A stretch of 64,000 bases of DNA from Streptomyces diastatochromogenes (GCA_026913215.1 JAPTYK010000001.1:6820001-6884000); one strand, 5' to 3'. Shown: positions 20,238-32,791, counted from the first letter of the stretch. Notes: a model not told the origin generated them from the sequence alone. Numbers and translations are program-made.

Positions 20238-22554
20238 ATGCTTCCCTTCCGGATACCGAAGACCCACGCGCGAAGACTTCCCGCGCTCGGTGCGGCGGTC
20301 CTCATCACGCTCGGCCTGTTCGCACCGCAGAGCCAGGCCGCCCCGTCGGCGCCACGGCTCCGGGCGGTGCGCACGCGGCGGGAACCACGGCCTCGCCGCG
20401 GGCGATCCCGGTCCCCAAGTCGCCCCGTGCGATCAGCAAGAACCCCGCTTCCGCCTCTCCTCGCAGGACGGAGCCGAGGAGTCCGCCCCGCCGCCCGCGC
20501 CCGCAGCCAGGACGAGCAAGCTGTCCTCGGCCGCCGCCGACGCCTGCGGAGACCTCTCCGGCGTCATCAACGCCACCGGCACCGCGCTCGTCAACGAGCT
20601 CAAGGCGCTCCCCCAGATCACCTGTACCTACCCCCTGTTCAACCTCACCGGGGAGAACGCGCGGAAGACCTTCCGCGAAGCCCAGATGGTGACCGTCGCC
20701 AACGCGCTGCGCGACAACTCCGCCTCGTACGCGGGCAACAACAGCACCTCCACCGGACAGCTGGTGATGTTCCTGCGCGCCGGGTACTACGTGCAGGACA
20801 ACAACGCGGACGTCGTCGGCGCCTACGGCCCGGCCCTGGAAGGCGCGGCGCGCGGCGCCCTCGACGCCTTCTTCGCCAGCCCGCGCAGCAAGGACGTCAC
20901 CGACGCCAACGGCGAGATCCTCAACGAGGTCGTCACGCTGATCGACAGCACCCACGAGGCGGGCCGGTACGCCGGTGTCGTGAAGTGGATGCTCGGCGGC
21001 TACAACGGCACGTGGCCCGGTCAGATGAACCTCGCCATGCAGCACGTCGAGTGGGTCGTCGAGAACGGCTTCAAGGCCAAGAACGACGCCCGCGGCTGGC
21101 GGGCCGCCCTCAAGGCCGACCCCGCCATCCTCGACACCTGGGCCGGCTTCGTCACGCGCAACGGCGCGGAGCTCAACCGCCTGGACGTCGTCAGCAACGT
21201 CGGCCGCTACCTCGGCTACGCCCTCGACGTCCCCGAGCTCAAGGACCGGGTCCGGCCCCTCCTGAAGGACCTGATCAACCGGTACCCCAACGTCGGCCCC
21301 ACCGCCCCGCTCACCATGAACCTGGGCTGGTACACGCGCCAGTACGACAAGGGCAACTGCGCGGCCTACGCCATCTGCGACCTGGGCCAGCGCGTCCTGC
21401 CCCTCGTCCTGCCGACCCAGCACACCTGCAACGCCGGCCTGAAGATCCGCGCCCAGGACATGTCCCCCGACCAGCTGGCGAGCACCTGCACCAGCCTGAT
21501 CGGCCAGGACGCCTACTTCCACCGGATCATCGGCGACAAGGGCGCGATCCCCGGTGACGTGAACACCAACCTGGAGGTCGTCGCCTTCGACGACTACACC
21601 CAGTACGCCCTGTACGCCTGGGCGATCTACGACATCGACGTCGACAACGGCGGCATGTACGAGGAGGGCAACCCGGCGGTCCCCGGCAACCAGGCCCGCT
21701 TCATCGCCCACGAGGCCAGCTGGCTGCGCCCCGCCTTCGAGATCTGGAACCTCAACCACGAGTACACCCACTACCTCGACGGCCGCTTCAACATGTACGG
21801 CGACTTCGAGGCGGGCATGACCACGCCGACCATCTGGTGGGTCGAGGGCATCGCCGAGAACATCTCGTACGGCTACCGGAACGAGCGCAACGCCAACGCC
21901 ATCACCGAGGCCGCCCGGAACACGTACAAGCTCAGCGAGCTCTTCGACACCGTCTACGGCCAGGACGAGGACCCCGACGTCAACTCCAACCGCGTCTACC
22001 GCTGGGGCTGGCTCGCCGTCCGCTACATGCTGCAGAAGCACCCCGCGGACATCCAGACCGTGCTCGGCAAGTACCGCACCGGTGACTGGGCCGGAGCCCG
22101 CACCGTCCTGAAGCAGACCATCGGCACCCGCTACGACGCGGACTTCGCGACCTGGCTGTCGACGGACTGCGCCACCAACGACTGCGGAACGCTGCCGGAC
22201 GCCTCGACGGCCGCTCCCGTCCCGCTCTGCACCGGCAGCGACCCCCGCCAGTTCGACCAGAACTGCCGCCGGGACAACCTCGCCGCCACCACCGGCAACT
22301 ACAGCTACCACTTCGTGTACCTGCCGGCCGGCGTCAAGCAGCTGACCATCACCAGCAGCGGCGGCACCGGCAACGCCGACCTGTACTACGGCGGCGGCAG
22401 CTGGGCCACCACCAGCGCCTACCAGGCGAAGTCCACCAGCGCCGGGAACAACGAGACCCTGACGATCGACAACCCGCCCTCCGGCTGGGTCTACTTCAGC
22501 CTCGCCGCCGCACAGAGCTTCAGCGGCGTGAGCCTCTCCACGCAGTCCAAGTGA
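20238..22554 (+). CDS. secreted M9-family collagenase-like metallopeptidase (frameshifted near 5' end)
   Basis: Secreted zinc metalloprotease of ~770 residues. The ATG (MLPFRIPKTHARRLPALGAA) with GGAGG nine bases upstream opens a signal peptide (VLITLGLFAPQSQAA). The pro-region has frame slips between 20365 and 20515. The collagenase activator/peptidase part then runs cleanly from KLSSAAADACGDLSGVINATG. The zinc site is NHEYTHYLDGRF (HExxH) with the third ligand Glu in WWVEGIAEN, as in clostridial/Vibrio M9 enzymes. After DCGTLPD a C-terminal PPC-type beta domain follows (NYSYHFVYLPAGVKQLTITS, GNADLYYGGG). Several Cys suggest disulfides. A perfect palindrome follows the stop. Confidence 0.9.
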
Positions 22555-22560
22555 GACCGG

Positions 22561-22590
22561 TTCGCCGGGGCCCTGCAGGGCCCCGGCGAA
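22561..22590. terminator. 30-bp perfect palindrome terminator
   Basis: The arms are TTCGCCGGGGCCCTG and its exact complement, with no spacer, six bases after the collagenase stop and 18 bases before the convergent permease gene's stop. It would form a very stable hairpin in either transcript. Confidence 0.85.
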
Positions 22591-22608
22591 CGTCTTCCCC
22601 GGCGTCTG

Positions 22609-23393
22609 CTACTTGGGGTCGCGGTTGAAGACGGACTTGGACCAGAAGTAGCCGAGGGTGGTCAGGGCCAGGCTCCAGGCGAGGGTGAGCCAGCCGTTGT
22701 GGCCGATCTCGGTGCCCAGGAGGAGGCCGCGGAGGGTTTCGACGGCGGGGGTGAAGGGCTGGTACTGGGCGATGGGCTGGAACCAGCCGGGCATCTGGTC
22801 GACGGGGACGAAGGTGCTGGAGATCAGGGGAGGAAGATCAGGGGCATGGCGTTGTTGCTGGCGGCCTCGGCGTTCGGGCTGACCAGGCCCATGCCGACGG
22901 CGATCCAGGTCAGGGCGGTGGCGAACAGGATCAGCAGGCCGAGGGCGGCCAGCCACTCGATCGGGGTGGCGTGGGTGGTGCGGAAGCCGATCGCCAGGCC
23001 GACGGCGCCGACCAGCAGGACGCTGGCGACGGACTGGATGACGCTGCCGATGACGTGGCCGGTGATGACCGAGCCGCGGTGGATGGCCATGGTGCGGAAG
23101 CGGGCGATGATGCCCTCGGACATGTCGGTGGAGACGGAGACGGCGGTGCCGATGGTGGTGGAGCCGATGGTCATCAGCAGCAGGCCGGGGACCAGGTAGG
23201 CGATGTAGTCGGCCCGGTCGGTGCCGCCCATGCCGGCGCTCATGGTGTCGCCGAAGATGTAGACGAACAGCAGCAGGAGCATGACCGGCGTGAGCAGCAG
23301 GTTCAGGGTCAGCGAGGGGTAGCGGCGGGCGTGCAGCAGGTTGCGGCGCAGCATGGTGGTGGTGTCGCGGGCGGCCAGGGCCAGGGTGCTCAT
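22609..23393 (-). CDS. ABC-2 type permease, DrrB-like (one frameshift)
   Basis: Membrane component of a daunorubicin-resistance-type exporter, ~260 residues with six predicted helices. It starts MSTLALAARDTTTMLRRNLL; its ATG overlaps the ATPase stop by four bases (ATGA), so the pair is translationally coupled. Typical segments are LNLLLTPVMLLLLFVYIFGD, YLVPGLLLMTIGSTTIGTA and the family signature SPNAEAASNNAMPLIFLP. One slip near 22825 is followed by LISSTFVPVDQMPGWFQ and the terminal helix ending SVFNRDPK. The exported substrate is unknown. Confidence 0.88.
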
Positions 23394-24352
23394 CGGACGG
23401 ACTCCTTCGGGTGGTTGGTGGCGGTGAGGGCGAAGAAGACGTCGTCCAGGTCGGGGGTGTGCACGGTGAGTTCGTCGGCCTCGATCCCCTCGGAGTCCAG
23501 CCAGTCGAGGAGGGAACGCAGTTCGCGCTGGCTGCCGTCGCTGGGGATCTGCAGGGTGAGAGCCTCGTCGTCGCATGCCGCGCCGGTGAGAGTGGCCAGG
23601 GCGGTGCGGTAGGCGGCCGGGTCGGTGAAGCGGAGCCGGACGTGGCCGCCGGGGATCAGCCGCTTGAGCTCCTCCGCGGTGCCCTCGGCGGCGATCTTGC
23701 CGCCGTTGAGGACCGCGATGCGGTCGGCGAGCTGGTCGGCCTCCTCCAGGTACTGGGTGGTGAGGAAGACTGTCACCCGCCGCCGACCAGCTCACGGATG
23801 ATCTGCCACATGTTGTGCCGGGAACGCGGGTCCAGGCCGGTGGTCGGCTCGTCCAGGAAGATCACCCGCGGGGAGCCGACCAGGGTCATCGCGATGTCCA
23901 GGCGGCGCTTCATGCCGCCGGAGTAGGTGGAGGCGGGCTTCTGCGCCGCTTCCGTGAGGTCGAACCGCTCCAGGAGTTCGGCGGTGATCCGGCGGCCCTC
24001 CTTCTTCGAGAGGTGGTTGAGGTCGGCCATCAGCAGCATGTTCTCCTCGCCGGTGATCAGGCCGTCGACGGCGGAGAACTGGCCTGTCACCCGATCGCGG
24101 CCCGCACCGACTGGGCGTGGGCGGCCAGGTCGTGGCGGCCACCGTCGCCCGGCCGGCGTCGGCGCCGATGAGGGTGGAGAGGATCTTCACGGCGGTGGTC
24201 TTGCCCGCGCCGTTCGGGCCGAGGAGGGCGAAGACCGAGCCCTCGGGGACGGTCAGGTCGATGCCGTCCAGGACGGTCTTGTCGCCGTAGGACTTACGCA
24301 GCCCGTTCGCTGCGATGGCCGGAGTGGTCATGGGCATGACAGAAGTACGCAT
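23390..24352 (-). CDS. ABC transporter ATPase, DrrA-like (two frameshifts)
   Basis: ATP-binding subunit partnering the downstream permease. The ATG at 24352 (MRTSVMPMTTPAIAANGLRK) has AGGAGG six bases upstream. Walker A is LLGPNGAGKTT, the signature STYSGGMKRRLDIA, Walker B VIFLDEPTTGLDPRSRHNMW, and the H-loop region is split by a slip (VFLTTQYLEEADQLADRIAV). The C-terminal ~100 residues match DrrA-type domains (DGSQRELRSLLDWLDSEGIE, LDDVFFALTATN). Slips near 24140 and 23776. The DUF4097 and ribbon-helix-helix genes upstream run in the same direction and may form one operon. Confidence 0.9.
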
Positions 24353-24406
24353 GGGGCCCTCCTGAGGAAGGGTGAGGGGGCTGTGGGGTGGTGGAAGGGG
24401 TGGTGC

Positions 24407-25249
24407 TCAGGCCTTGGTGCGGCGGATGTCGATGTTGCCCCAGTTGGTCCGCGCGCGGACCTTGACCGTCTCCTCGGTCTCCTCCGGGGCCTCGGACGCG
24501 GTGAGCGTGTTGCGTACGTGCCCGCGCTGGGAGGTGACGTCCAGCCAGGCGGCGGTGCCCGCGCGGATGCCGATCTCGATGGAGCCGTTGGAGGTCTCCA
24601 GCTGGACCTCGCCGCGGGAGACCTCGGAGACGCGGAGGGCGCCGTTGGTGGAGGTGCCGGTGACCGACGACTCGGCGCGGGCGATGTCGATGCTGCCGTT
24701 GGCGCCGCTGACGCGCAGTTCGCCGGTCACGGTGCCGACGGTCGTGGCGCCGTTGGAGTTCTTCAGGACGGCGGGGCCGTCGACGAGGCCGACGCGCACG
24801 CTGCCGCTGCTGCTGGTGATCTCGGCCGTGCCCTCGACCCGTTCCACGGTGGTGTGGCCGTGCGACGCGGTCAGGTGCAGGGGGCCGGTGGTGTCGAGGC
24901 GGACGTCCCCGGCCGAGGTCTTCGCGCGGACCTCGCCGAGCCGACCCTCGCCGATCAGGGTGGACGCGGCGCCGGTCATGTCGACCCGCGACCCGGTGGG
25001 GAGTTCCACCGTCACGTCCACCGTGCCGCCGCGCCCCAGCAGGTTGGCCTTGGGGGTGGTGATGGTCAGGACGCCGCCGACGTGGGTGACCTCGGTCTGG
25101 TCGGCCGCCCGTACGTCCAGGTCCTTCTTGGGGTTGCGGGGCCGCACCTCGACGACGGTGTCGGGGCGGTCGCTCGCGGTGAGCTGGAGGGAACCGGCGT
25201 AGACGTAGGCGGTGACCGCGATCGGTGCGGGCGTGTCGAAAGAAGGCAT
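24407..25249 (-). CDS. DUF4097-family beta-strand repeat protein
   Basis: Intact 280-residue protein starting MPSFDTPAPIAVTAYVYAG. The body is a right-handed beta-helix/adhesin-like DUF4097 pattern of short repeating strands, for example TVERVEGTAEITSSSGSVRV, GELRVSGANGSIDIARAESS and SRGEVQLETSNGSIEIGI. It ends ARTNWGNIDIRRTKA. There is no signal peptide or membrane helix, so it is predicted cytoplasmic. The molecular role of the family is unknown. In actinobacteria it often sits between an RHH-type regulator and a DrrAB-type transporter, as here, which suggests a role linked to that transporter. Confidence 0.82.
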   Translation of the reverse strand: MPSFDTPAPIAVTAYVYAGSLQLTASDRPDTVVEVRPRNPKKDLDVRAADQTEVTHVGGVLTITTPKANLLGRGGTVDVTVELPTGSRVDMTGAASTLIGEGRLGEVRAKTSAGDVRLDTTGPLHLTASHGHTTVERVEGTAEITSSSGSVRVGLVDGPAVLKNSNGATTVGTVTGELRVSGANGSIDIARAESSVTGTSTNGALRVSEVSRGEVQLETSNGSIEIGIRAGTAAWLDVTSQRGHVRNTLTASEAPEETEETVKVRARTNWGNIDIRRTKA

Positions 25250-25346
25250 GGCTGTCCCGTCCTCGTGAGTCTTCAGGCCGTCCCCGCAGGTGGGACGCGG
25301 TGTGGGTGGAGTGGTGCGGGTGAAGTGCGGTGCGGGTGGGGCGCGG

Positions 25347-25860
25347 TCAGCGCACCCAGCCCGTGATGCTCTGTCCGGTGCTCTGGGACTTCTCCGGCGT
25401 ACGCGGCCGGGGAGCCGCCGACCGCCGCCGACACGGCCCGTACCAGCCACGCGTTGACCGACAGGCCCTCGCGGGCCGCGGCCTCCTCGGCGCGGGTCTT
25501 GAGGTGGGCCGGCAGGCGCAGGTTGACGCGGGCGGTGCCGCCCTCGTCGCCCTCGGCGGGAGCCGGGGCCGGGAGGGCTTCGGTGGTGGTGTCCGGCTCC
25601 GCGGGGGCGCCGCGGGTGGGCGGCGGCGTCACCACGAAGTCGGGGTCGAGGCCCCGGAGCCGTACGTCGACCGAACCGGGCGCGAGCTCACGGGTGATCT
25701 CGTCCGTCGCGGCGGAGAGCACGTTGAGCATGGTCAGCCGGGCGGCCGACTCCAGGGGAGCGGTGAGCCGCTCGGCCAGCTCGCGCGCCTCTTCGCCACC
25801 GGCTTCGGCGGCCACCGCGAGTTCACGGCGGAGGGTGTCGACATACGGGGTGAGGTCCAT
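25347..25860 (-). CDS. ribbon-helix-helix (HicB/Arc-like) DNA-binding protein (one frameshift)
   Basis: Starts MDLTPYVDTLRRELAVAAEA. An N-terminal helical region of ~90 residues and a Pro/Ala linker lead to a ribbon-helix-helix unit: the strand TARVNLRLPAHLKTRAEEAA, then the helix AREGLSVNAWLVRAVSAAVG. After one slip near 25395 the tail reads KSQSTGQSITGWVR. The fold binds short repeated DNA boxes as dimers or tetramers. Just upstream lies an array of TGGCACC/GGTGCCA boxes (25869-26000), so it probably represses its own operon, which includes the DUF4097 and ABC genes (inference). No toxin gene is seen, so an antitoxin role is unlikely. Confidence 0.78.
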
Positions 25861-25868
25861 GACGTCAT

Positions 25869-26000
25869 GATGGCACCACTGTGGCGCCATGCGCAAGCGT
25901 CGGGGTGAGGGTGAAGAGGTGGCTTCGATGGACACCCGTTCTGACCTGCGTAGATGTGAAATGGCACCCCATGGCACCGAGTGGCGCCATGGGGTGCCAT
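25869..26000. promoter_or_regulatory. operator array for the RHH regulator
   Basis: Two inverted-repeat sites built from TGGCACC/GGYGCCA boxes. Site 1 (25869-25890) reads ATGGCACCAC-T-GTGGCGCCAT. Site 2 (25961-26000) has perfect 15-bp arms (ATGGCACCCCATGGC and its complement) around 10 bases that hold a further GTGGC. In all about six boxes lie between the RHH start and the next gene. RHH repressors such as CopG, Arc and MetJ bind arrays of this kind. Confidence 0.65.
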
Positions 26001-26022
26001 GGTGGGCGCGGGTGGTGTCAGC

Positions 26023-28794
26023 TCACGCCGCGTCCCGCACCCTGCCCGTGAACTCCGGGCCCGGGACCCGCTCCCAGGACTCGTCGTACGCGAAGAGCGC
26101 GGCCCGGAGGGACTCCGTCGGCTCCGCGACCCCGTCGCGGACGGTGGGGACGCTCACCTCCGTCGTCGTCTGCCCGGCGGGGACGGAGAGCCACAGGCTC
26201 GTGTCGCCCTCGACCGTCTTGGACAGCGGCCTCGCGGGGTCCGGCTTCTCCCGAAGTTCGCCTCCAGCCAGGCCGGGTCCACGTCTTTGGTGGACAGTTC
26301 CTGCCCGTCGGCCACCGGCTTGAGGAGGACGCCGCCCGAGATCTCGACGTCGGCCGGTGCCGAGAGCGTCACCCGCCACCGCAGGGCCGAGCCCTCGGTG
26401 ACGTCGTCCGCGAGGGGCGTCAGGCGCATCGTGGGCATGGCGTCGTCGTTCCGCGCGGTCACGCCGCCCCGGTGCGCTCCGACCACGGTGCCGCGCACCG
26501 CCTTGACGAAGGCGTCGTACCGCAGGTCGTAGCCGTAGCGCGTGTTGCCCCGCACCTCGACCGGTACGTCGATGTCATGGCGTCCCGGCCGCACGGTCAC
26601 CGTGCGGGACGTGACCCGGTCGGTGCCCGGCACGGGGTGAACAGGCGGACCTGCCCGCTGCCCCGGCCGGAGACCGTGACCGGCACCCGGTAGGTGCGGA
26701 CCCCGGAGTTCCCCTCCGCGACCGTCAGGCGGCCGATGTCGACGCGCGTGAGCGGCGTCGGGTTCACCGCCGGAGTGCCGGGGCGCCAGCCCCAGGCGTC
26801 CATGAGCCAGGCTCGGCCGGCGCCGCCGCGCGGGTCAGTTCGAGCGCGGCGATCCGCCGAGGTCGAGGCCCGCGCGGGTCACGGCGGACAGCGGTACGCG
26901 GACCTCACGGCTCCAGTGGGCGGCGGTGCGCGGGCTGCCCGGCAGTCCGTCGACGCGGACGCGGCCCAGCTGGGCGCGGCGGCCGGAGCCGTCGGTGACG
27001 GCGACGTCGAGCGCGGTGCCGGTGCTGTTGGGCGGGACGATCACGCGCAGCGCCAGGGACTCGGCGCCCGCGAGGGAGACCGGCCGGGCCGGGCGGACCG
27101 TGACCCGGCTGCCCGTGCCCGTCCACTTCATCGCGACGGCGTCACGGCCCGGTTCGGGGCCGTCTCCCAGTACGCGAAGTGCGGCGACCAGCCCTCCTCG
27201 GGCGACAGGCAGGCGCGGGCGGCGTCGGGTCGACCTGGGCGCAGAGCCGGCCGCCGCCGGAGACGGCGACCGAGGAGCCCGGCAGGAACGCCGGTGTGCG
27301 GCGGGCGCCGACGGCGTGGGTGAGGACCCGCGCCGGGCCCGCCGAGGGGCGCGGCGGCCGGTGCCGTCGAGCAGCGGCCGGACCGCGTCGTCACCGCCGA
27401 CGAACAGCCGGGCGGAGGCCGCGACGTAGGTGGCGCCGACGGCCTGCTGCTGGGTCGCCGTCAGACGGGTCGCCGTGCCGGGGAGCAGACCGGGTCGGTG
27501 CCGTCCTCGGAGGAGAAGTCGTCGTCGGTCGGCGCCTTCGCCTGCCCCGGAGTCCACTCGCTGTTGAAGAAGTTGTGGTTCGCGCCGATCACGTAGGCCG
27601 CGCTGTGGAGGGCGGTGCCCTTGCCGACGCCTCGGGTGCCGTCGACGTAGATCTGGCCCTGGAGGTCGGACACGTCGCCGTCGCAGCCCGGCAGGATGGT
27701 CGTGGACGGCACGTCGGGGACCGGGTTCTGGCCGAACACCGTGGGCCCGATCAGGACGTTGCCGCGGATCTTCCACCGTACGGGGCCCCGGTAGCCGTCC
27801 TGGGCGGCGGGCGGCGGGTTCAGGCTGTCGAGCGCGGCCCGGTTGACGCCCTCGCCGCCCCGGGAGTGCCCGACGAGGAGCACCCGCGAGAGGTCGGCGG
27901 GCGCGGTCTTCCGTACGGCCGCCGGGGCGGAGGTCCGGTTCGCGGACCAGTCCGCCCAGCGGGCGAGGTGCAGCCGGACCAGGGAGGAGCGGGCCTGGGC
28001 GCCGGCGTCCTCGACGTCCGCGTCCTGGCCGTTGACGCCGTTCGCCGCGATGGACACCGTCACGTACCCCTGGGAGGCCAGGAGCCGCTGGGCGCGCAGG
28101 TATCCCTGCTCGCTGGGGATCGGCCGGGTGCCCGCCGGGCACGGCCAGACGAGCCGGACGTCCTCCGTCCCGGGGTGTAGCAGGTGGCGTGGCGGCCGTG
28201 CAGGAAGAGGGCCACCGGCCGCTTGCCCAGGGCGTCGGCGGGGCCGACGACCGTGGCGCGCATCTCGACGGGCTGCGGGAGGCCGGGCAGGCGCACGGAG
28301 TGCAGGGCGTACTCGCCGCTGACGGTCCGGTAGCGGCCCGGGACTCCCGGGTCGACCGGGTTCGCGGGCAGCGGGGCCGGGTTCACGGCGGCGGGGCGAG
28401 GGGCGTTCGCCGGCGATGCCGGCGCGGCCCGTCGCGTCGAGCCGCCGGCCGCCGGCCGTGACCCGCAGCTCCGTGCCCTCGCCGAGCCGGACGCCGTCGA
28501 GGGCAGGGCGTAGGAGCGTCCGTCGGGCCGGGGGAGCGGATGGCCGAGGAGCCGGTCCCCGGCGCGGAACTCGATCCGGGCGTCGCCCACGGGTATGCGC
28601 TCGGGCGACGTCCAGACCAGCTGCCGGCCCGTTCCGTCCCCGGTGATCCGCCAGCCGTCGGGGAGGGTGGCACCGTCGAAGCGGTCCCCCGGGGCCGCCG
28701 ACGGTGATCCGGGTGACGGCTGGGCGGACGCCGACCAGGGCGCCGCCGCCGTCAGTGCGAGCAATGCCACGGCGGTGGTCACGCCGCGTGACAC
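26023..28794 (-). CDS. large secreted alpha/beta hydrolase with Calx-beta-like C-terminal modules (heavily frameshifted)
   Basis: Secreted protein of ~920 residues. A GTG start gives the signal peptide MSRGVTTAVALLALTAAAP (WSASAQP). After an N-terminal beta domain comes an alpha/beta hydrolase: RPVALFLHGRHATCYTPG (oxyanion region), QGYVTVSIAANGVNGQDAD, and nucleophile elbow VLLVGHSRGGEGVNRAALDS with Ser in GHSRG. The candidate catalytic His is in VIGANHNFFNSEW. A beta-rich region (ESLALRVIVPPNSTGTALDV) and a Calx-beta-like domain (VDIGRLTVAEGNSGVRTYRV) complete the chain, ending TGRVRDAA. Slips near 28500, 28390, 28165, 27480, 27350, 27220, 26850, 26630 and 26250. Substrate unknown. Confidence 0.7.
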
Positions 28795-28960
28795 GTATCA
28801 AAGCGGTCTTCCTCACGATCGGTCTCGTCGGGGCACCGGAGGAGGCCGGACTTCCGGCCTCCCGCCGCCCCTCTCGTGTCGTGAGGACGGTGACGGACGC
28901 CCTTCGGTTGTCTCATGCGGCGTCAGGACGGCGTCACGGGAGGGTGTCGGCGCGAGGGCG

Positions 28961-28988
28961 GCCCGGGTGGCGTGAAAGCCACCCGGGC
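28961..28988. terminator. katG terminator hairpin
   Basis: Perfect 11-bp arms (GCCCGGGTGGC / GCCACCCGGGC) around a GTGAAA loop, 34 bases beyond the katG stop. A second inverted repeat (GGAGGCCGGA...TCCGGCCTCC, near 28840-28862) lies further downstream in the same 227-bp gap. Confidence 0.8.
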
Positions 28989-29021
28989 GGCCTGAGCCGC
29001 GCTGGGAACCAGCGGCGGGGA

Positions 29022-31247
<2,226 letters not shown>

Positions 31248-31378
31248 GGGAATCCTTCCGGACCTGGCGGATCACAGTGCTCAGGAAGTGCGTTCGGCGG
31301 ACGGGCCTGGCGCGGGTCTCACGTGTGCTTCTCCCGCCGTGCTGGAGTCTTCCTGTCCCTTGGCCATTTACGAAACCG

Positions 31379-31406
31379 ATCCTACGATGGACGAAGTCCA
31401 AGTCAA
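31379..31406 (-). promoter_or_regulatory. katG promoter with embedded palindrome
   Basis: On the minus strand, TTGACT (31406-31401) and TAGGAT (31384-31379) are 16 bases apart and resemble a vegetative -35/-10 pair. The spacer holds a perfect TGGAC-N3-GTCCA palindrome (31388-31400). A repressor such as the divergent CatR bound here would block katG. The long leader to the katG ATG is ~125 nt. Confidence 0.55.
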
Positions 31407-31445
31407 GAACCACGCCAATTTTGTCCGACGACGATGAGGTGAGAC

Positions 31446-31856
31446 ATGAGCGATCTGCTGGAGCGACTGCGCGCGCGTGGCTGGCGGATGACGTCCCAGC
31501 GCCGGGTCGTCGCCGAGGTCCTGGCCGGGGACCATGTGCACCTCACGGCGGACGAGGTCCACGCGCGCGCGGTGGAACGCCTCCCGGAGATCGCCCGCGC
31601 GACGGTCTACAACACCCTCGGCGAGCTGGTCGCCCTGGGCGAGGTCGTGGAGCTCTCCACGGACGGGCGGGCCAAGCGCTACGACCCGAACGCGCGCCGG
31701 CCCCACCAGCACCTGGTCTGCTCGAACTGCGGGCTCATCCGCGACGTCCACCCCACGGGGGACCTGCTCGACGTCCTGCCGCCCGCGCAGCGGTTCGGCT
31801 TCACGGTGTCGAAGGCGGACGTGACGTACCGGGGGCTCTGTCCGGGCTGCGCCTGA
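31446..31856 (+). CDS. catR: Fur-family peroxide-responsive repressor, CatR/PerR-like
   Basis: Intact 136-residue metalloregulator. The ATG (MSDLLERLRARGWRMTSQRR) follows GAGGTGAGAC. The winged helix runs to ARATVYNTLGELVALGEVVE. The regulatory metal and dimer region has RPHQHLVCSNCGLIRDVHP and a final CPGCA, so two CxxC motifs form the structural zinc site. In Streptomyces, CatR represses catalase genes and is inactivated by H2O2. Divergence from katG argues for the same wiring here. FurA-type regulators that also pair with katG are the alternative; the gene symbol is by similarity of sequence and context. Confidence 0.85.
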   Translation: MSDLLERLRARGWRMTSQRRVVAEVLAGDHVHLTADEVHARAVERLPEIARATVYNTLGELVALGEVVELSTDGRAKRYDPNARRPHQHLVCSNCGLIRDVHPTGDLLDVLPPAQRFGFTVSKADVTYRGLCPGCA

Positions 31857-31874
31857 GCCCCCGGAGAACGGGAA

Positions 31875-31904
31875 GAGCCCTCCACCGGTGACGGTGGAGG
31901 GCTC
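31875..31904. terminator. bidirectional hairpin between catR and tpx
   Basis: Perfect 12-bp arms (GAGCCCTCCACC / GGTGGAGGGCTC) with a 6-nt loop, 18 bases after the catR stop and 24 bases before the convergent tpx stop. Confidence 0.88.
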
Positions 31905-31928
31905 CTCGGGGCCCGGTCGGGCCGCGGA

Positions 31929-32429
31929 CTACTTCAGGACGGAGAGCGCCGCGTCGTAGTTCGGCTCGTCGGCGATCTCGCCCACGAGCTCCGTGTGCAG
32001 CACCGTGTCGTTCTCGTCGAGGACGACGACGGCGCGGGCGGTCAGACCGGCCAGCGGCCCGTCCGCGATGTCCACGCCGTAGTTGGTGTGGAACTCGCGG
32101 CCGCGGAGCGTCGAGAGGTTCTTGACGTTCTCCAGGCCCTCGGCACCGCAGAAACGGGCCTGCGCGAAGGGCAGGTCGGCGGAGACGCAGAGGACGACCG
32201 TGTTCTCCAGCTCACCGGCCTTCTCGTTGAAGGCGCGGACGGAGGAGGCGCACGTCGGGGTGTCGACGCTCGGGAAGATGTTGAGGACCTTGCGCAGACC
32301 GGCGAAGTCCTTCAGCGACTTGTCCGCCAGCCCCTCGGCGACGAGCGTGAAGTCGGGAGCCTGGCTGCCGGGGGCCGGCAGAGCGCCGTTGACCTGCACG
32401 GGGCTGCCCTTCAGCGTGACCTGGGCCAT
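31929..32429 (-). CDS. tpx: thiol peroxidase (atypical 2-Cys peroxiredoxin)
   Basis: Intact 166-residue cytoplasmic peroxidase, starting MAQVTLKGSPVQVNGALPAP after AAGGAGATCCCC. The peroxidatic Cys60 lies in FPSVDTPTCASSVRAF, and the resolving Cys94 in QARFCGAEGLENV, the hallmark spacing of Tpx. It ends DEPNYDAALSVLK. Together with katG and catR across the terminator it makes a small peroxide-defence neighbourhood, although tpx is transcribed separately. Confidence 0.96.
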   Translation of the reverse strand: MAQVTLKGSPVQVNGALPAPGSQAPDFTLVAEGLADKSLKDFAGLRKVLNIFPSVDTPTCASSVRAFNEKAGELENTVVLCVSADLPFAQARFCGAEGLENVKNLSTLRGREFHTNYGVDIADGPLAGLTARAVVVLDENDTVLHTELVGEIADEPNYDAALSVLK

Positions 32430-32635
32430 GGGGATCTCCTTCAGACGTAAGAGTGGCAACGTGGGGAATCGTACGGAAGCCGGACCCGCTCCCACGACAC
32501 GGGCCGCCCCGCCCTGAGTATCCGCGCCCGGACGGCCTGAGTACGGGAACGGGCTCCCCGGCCGCCGTCCGGCGTGTGACAGTGGTTCCGGCGGGGCCGG
32601 GGGGCTCCGCGCGTCACGGTGCGGGGGGTACGGGA

Positions 32636-32791
32636 ATGGACCTGTTCGACGTCGAGGTGGGCGGCGGGGACGAGCACCACGTGGGGTCCGGGGGCGGCTG
32701 CTCCTGGGTCACCGTGGTCCTCCTCGGCATCGCGGTCCTGCTGGCGGTCCTGATGAGCTGGTTCTTCGACCTGCTCGGCGGGATCTTCTGA
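32636..32791 (+). CDS. small single-pass membrane protein
   Basis: A 51-residue protein starting MDLFDVEVGGGDEHHVGSGG, with one strong membrane helix (WVTVVLLGIAVLLAVLMSWF) and a short tail DLLGGIF. A purine-rich GGGGGGTACGGGA lies just before the ATG. Family not recognised. The acidic, His-containing N terminus is probably cytoplasmic or outside depending on orientation, which cannot be fixed. The stop is five bases from the convergent AraC-type gene's stop. Confidence 0.7.
   Translation: MDLFDVEVGGGDEHHVGSGGGCSWVTVVLLGIAVLLAVLMSWFFDLLGGIF

Noticed and set aside
20305..22311. A 668-codon open frame on the minus strand
   Set aside because: It is the reverse shadow of the collagenase gene, which has signal peptide, HEYTH site and consistent codon bias on the plus strand.
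25347..25860. Antitoxin of a toxin-antitoxin pair
   Set aside because: The RHH fold fits, but no small toxin gene adjoins it; the neighbours are DUF4097 and ABC transporter genes.
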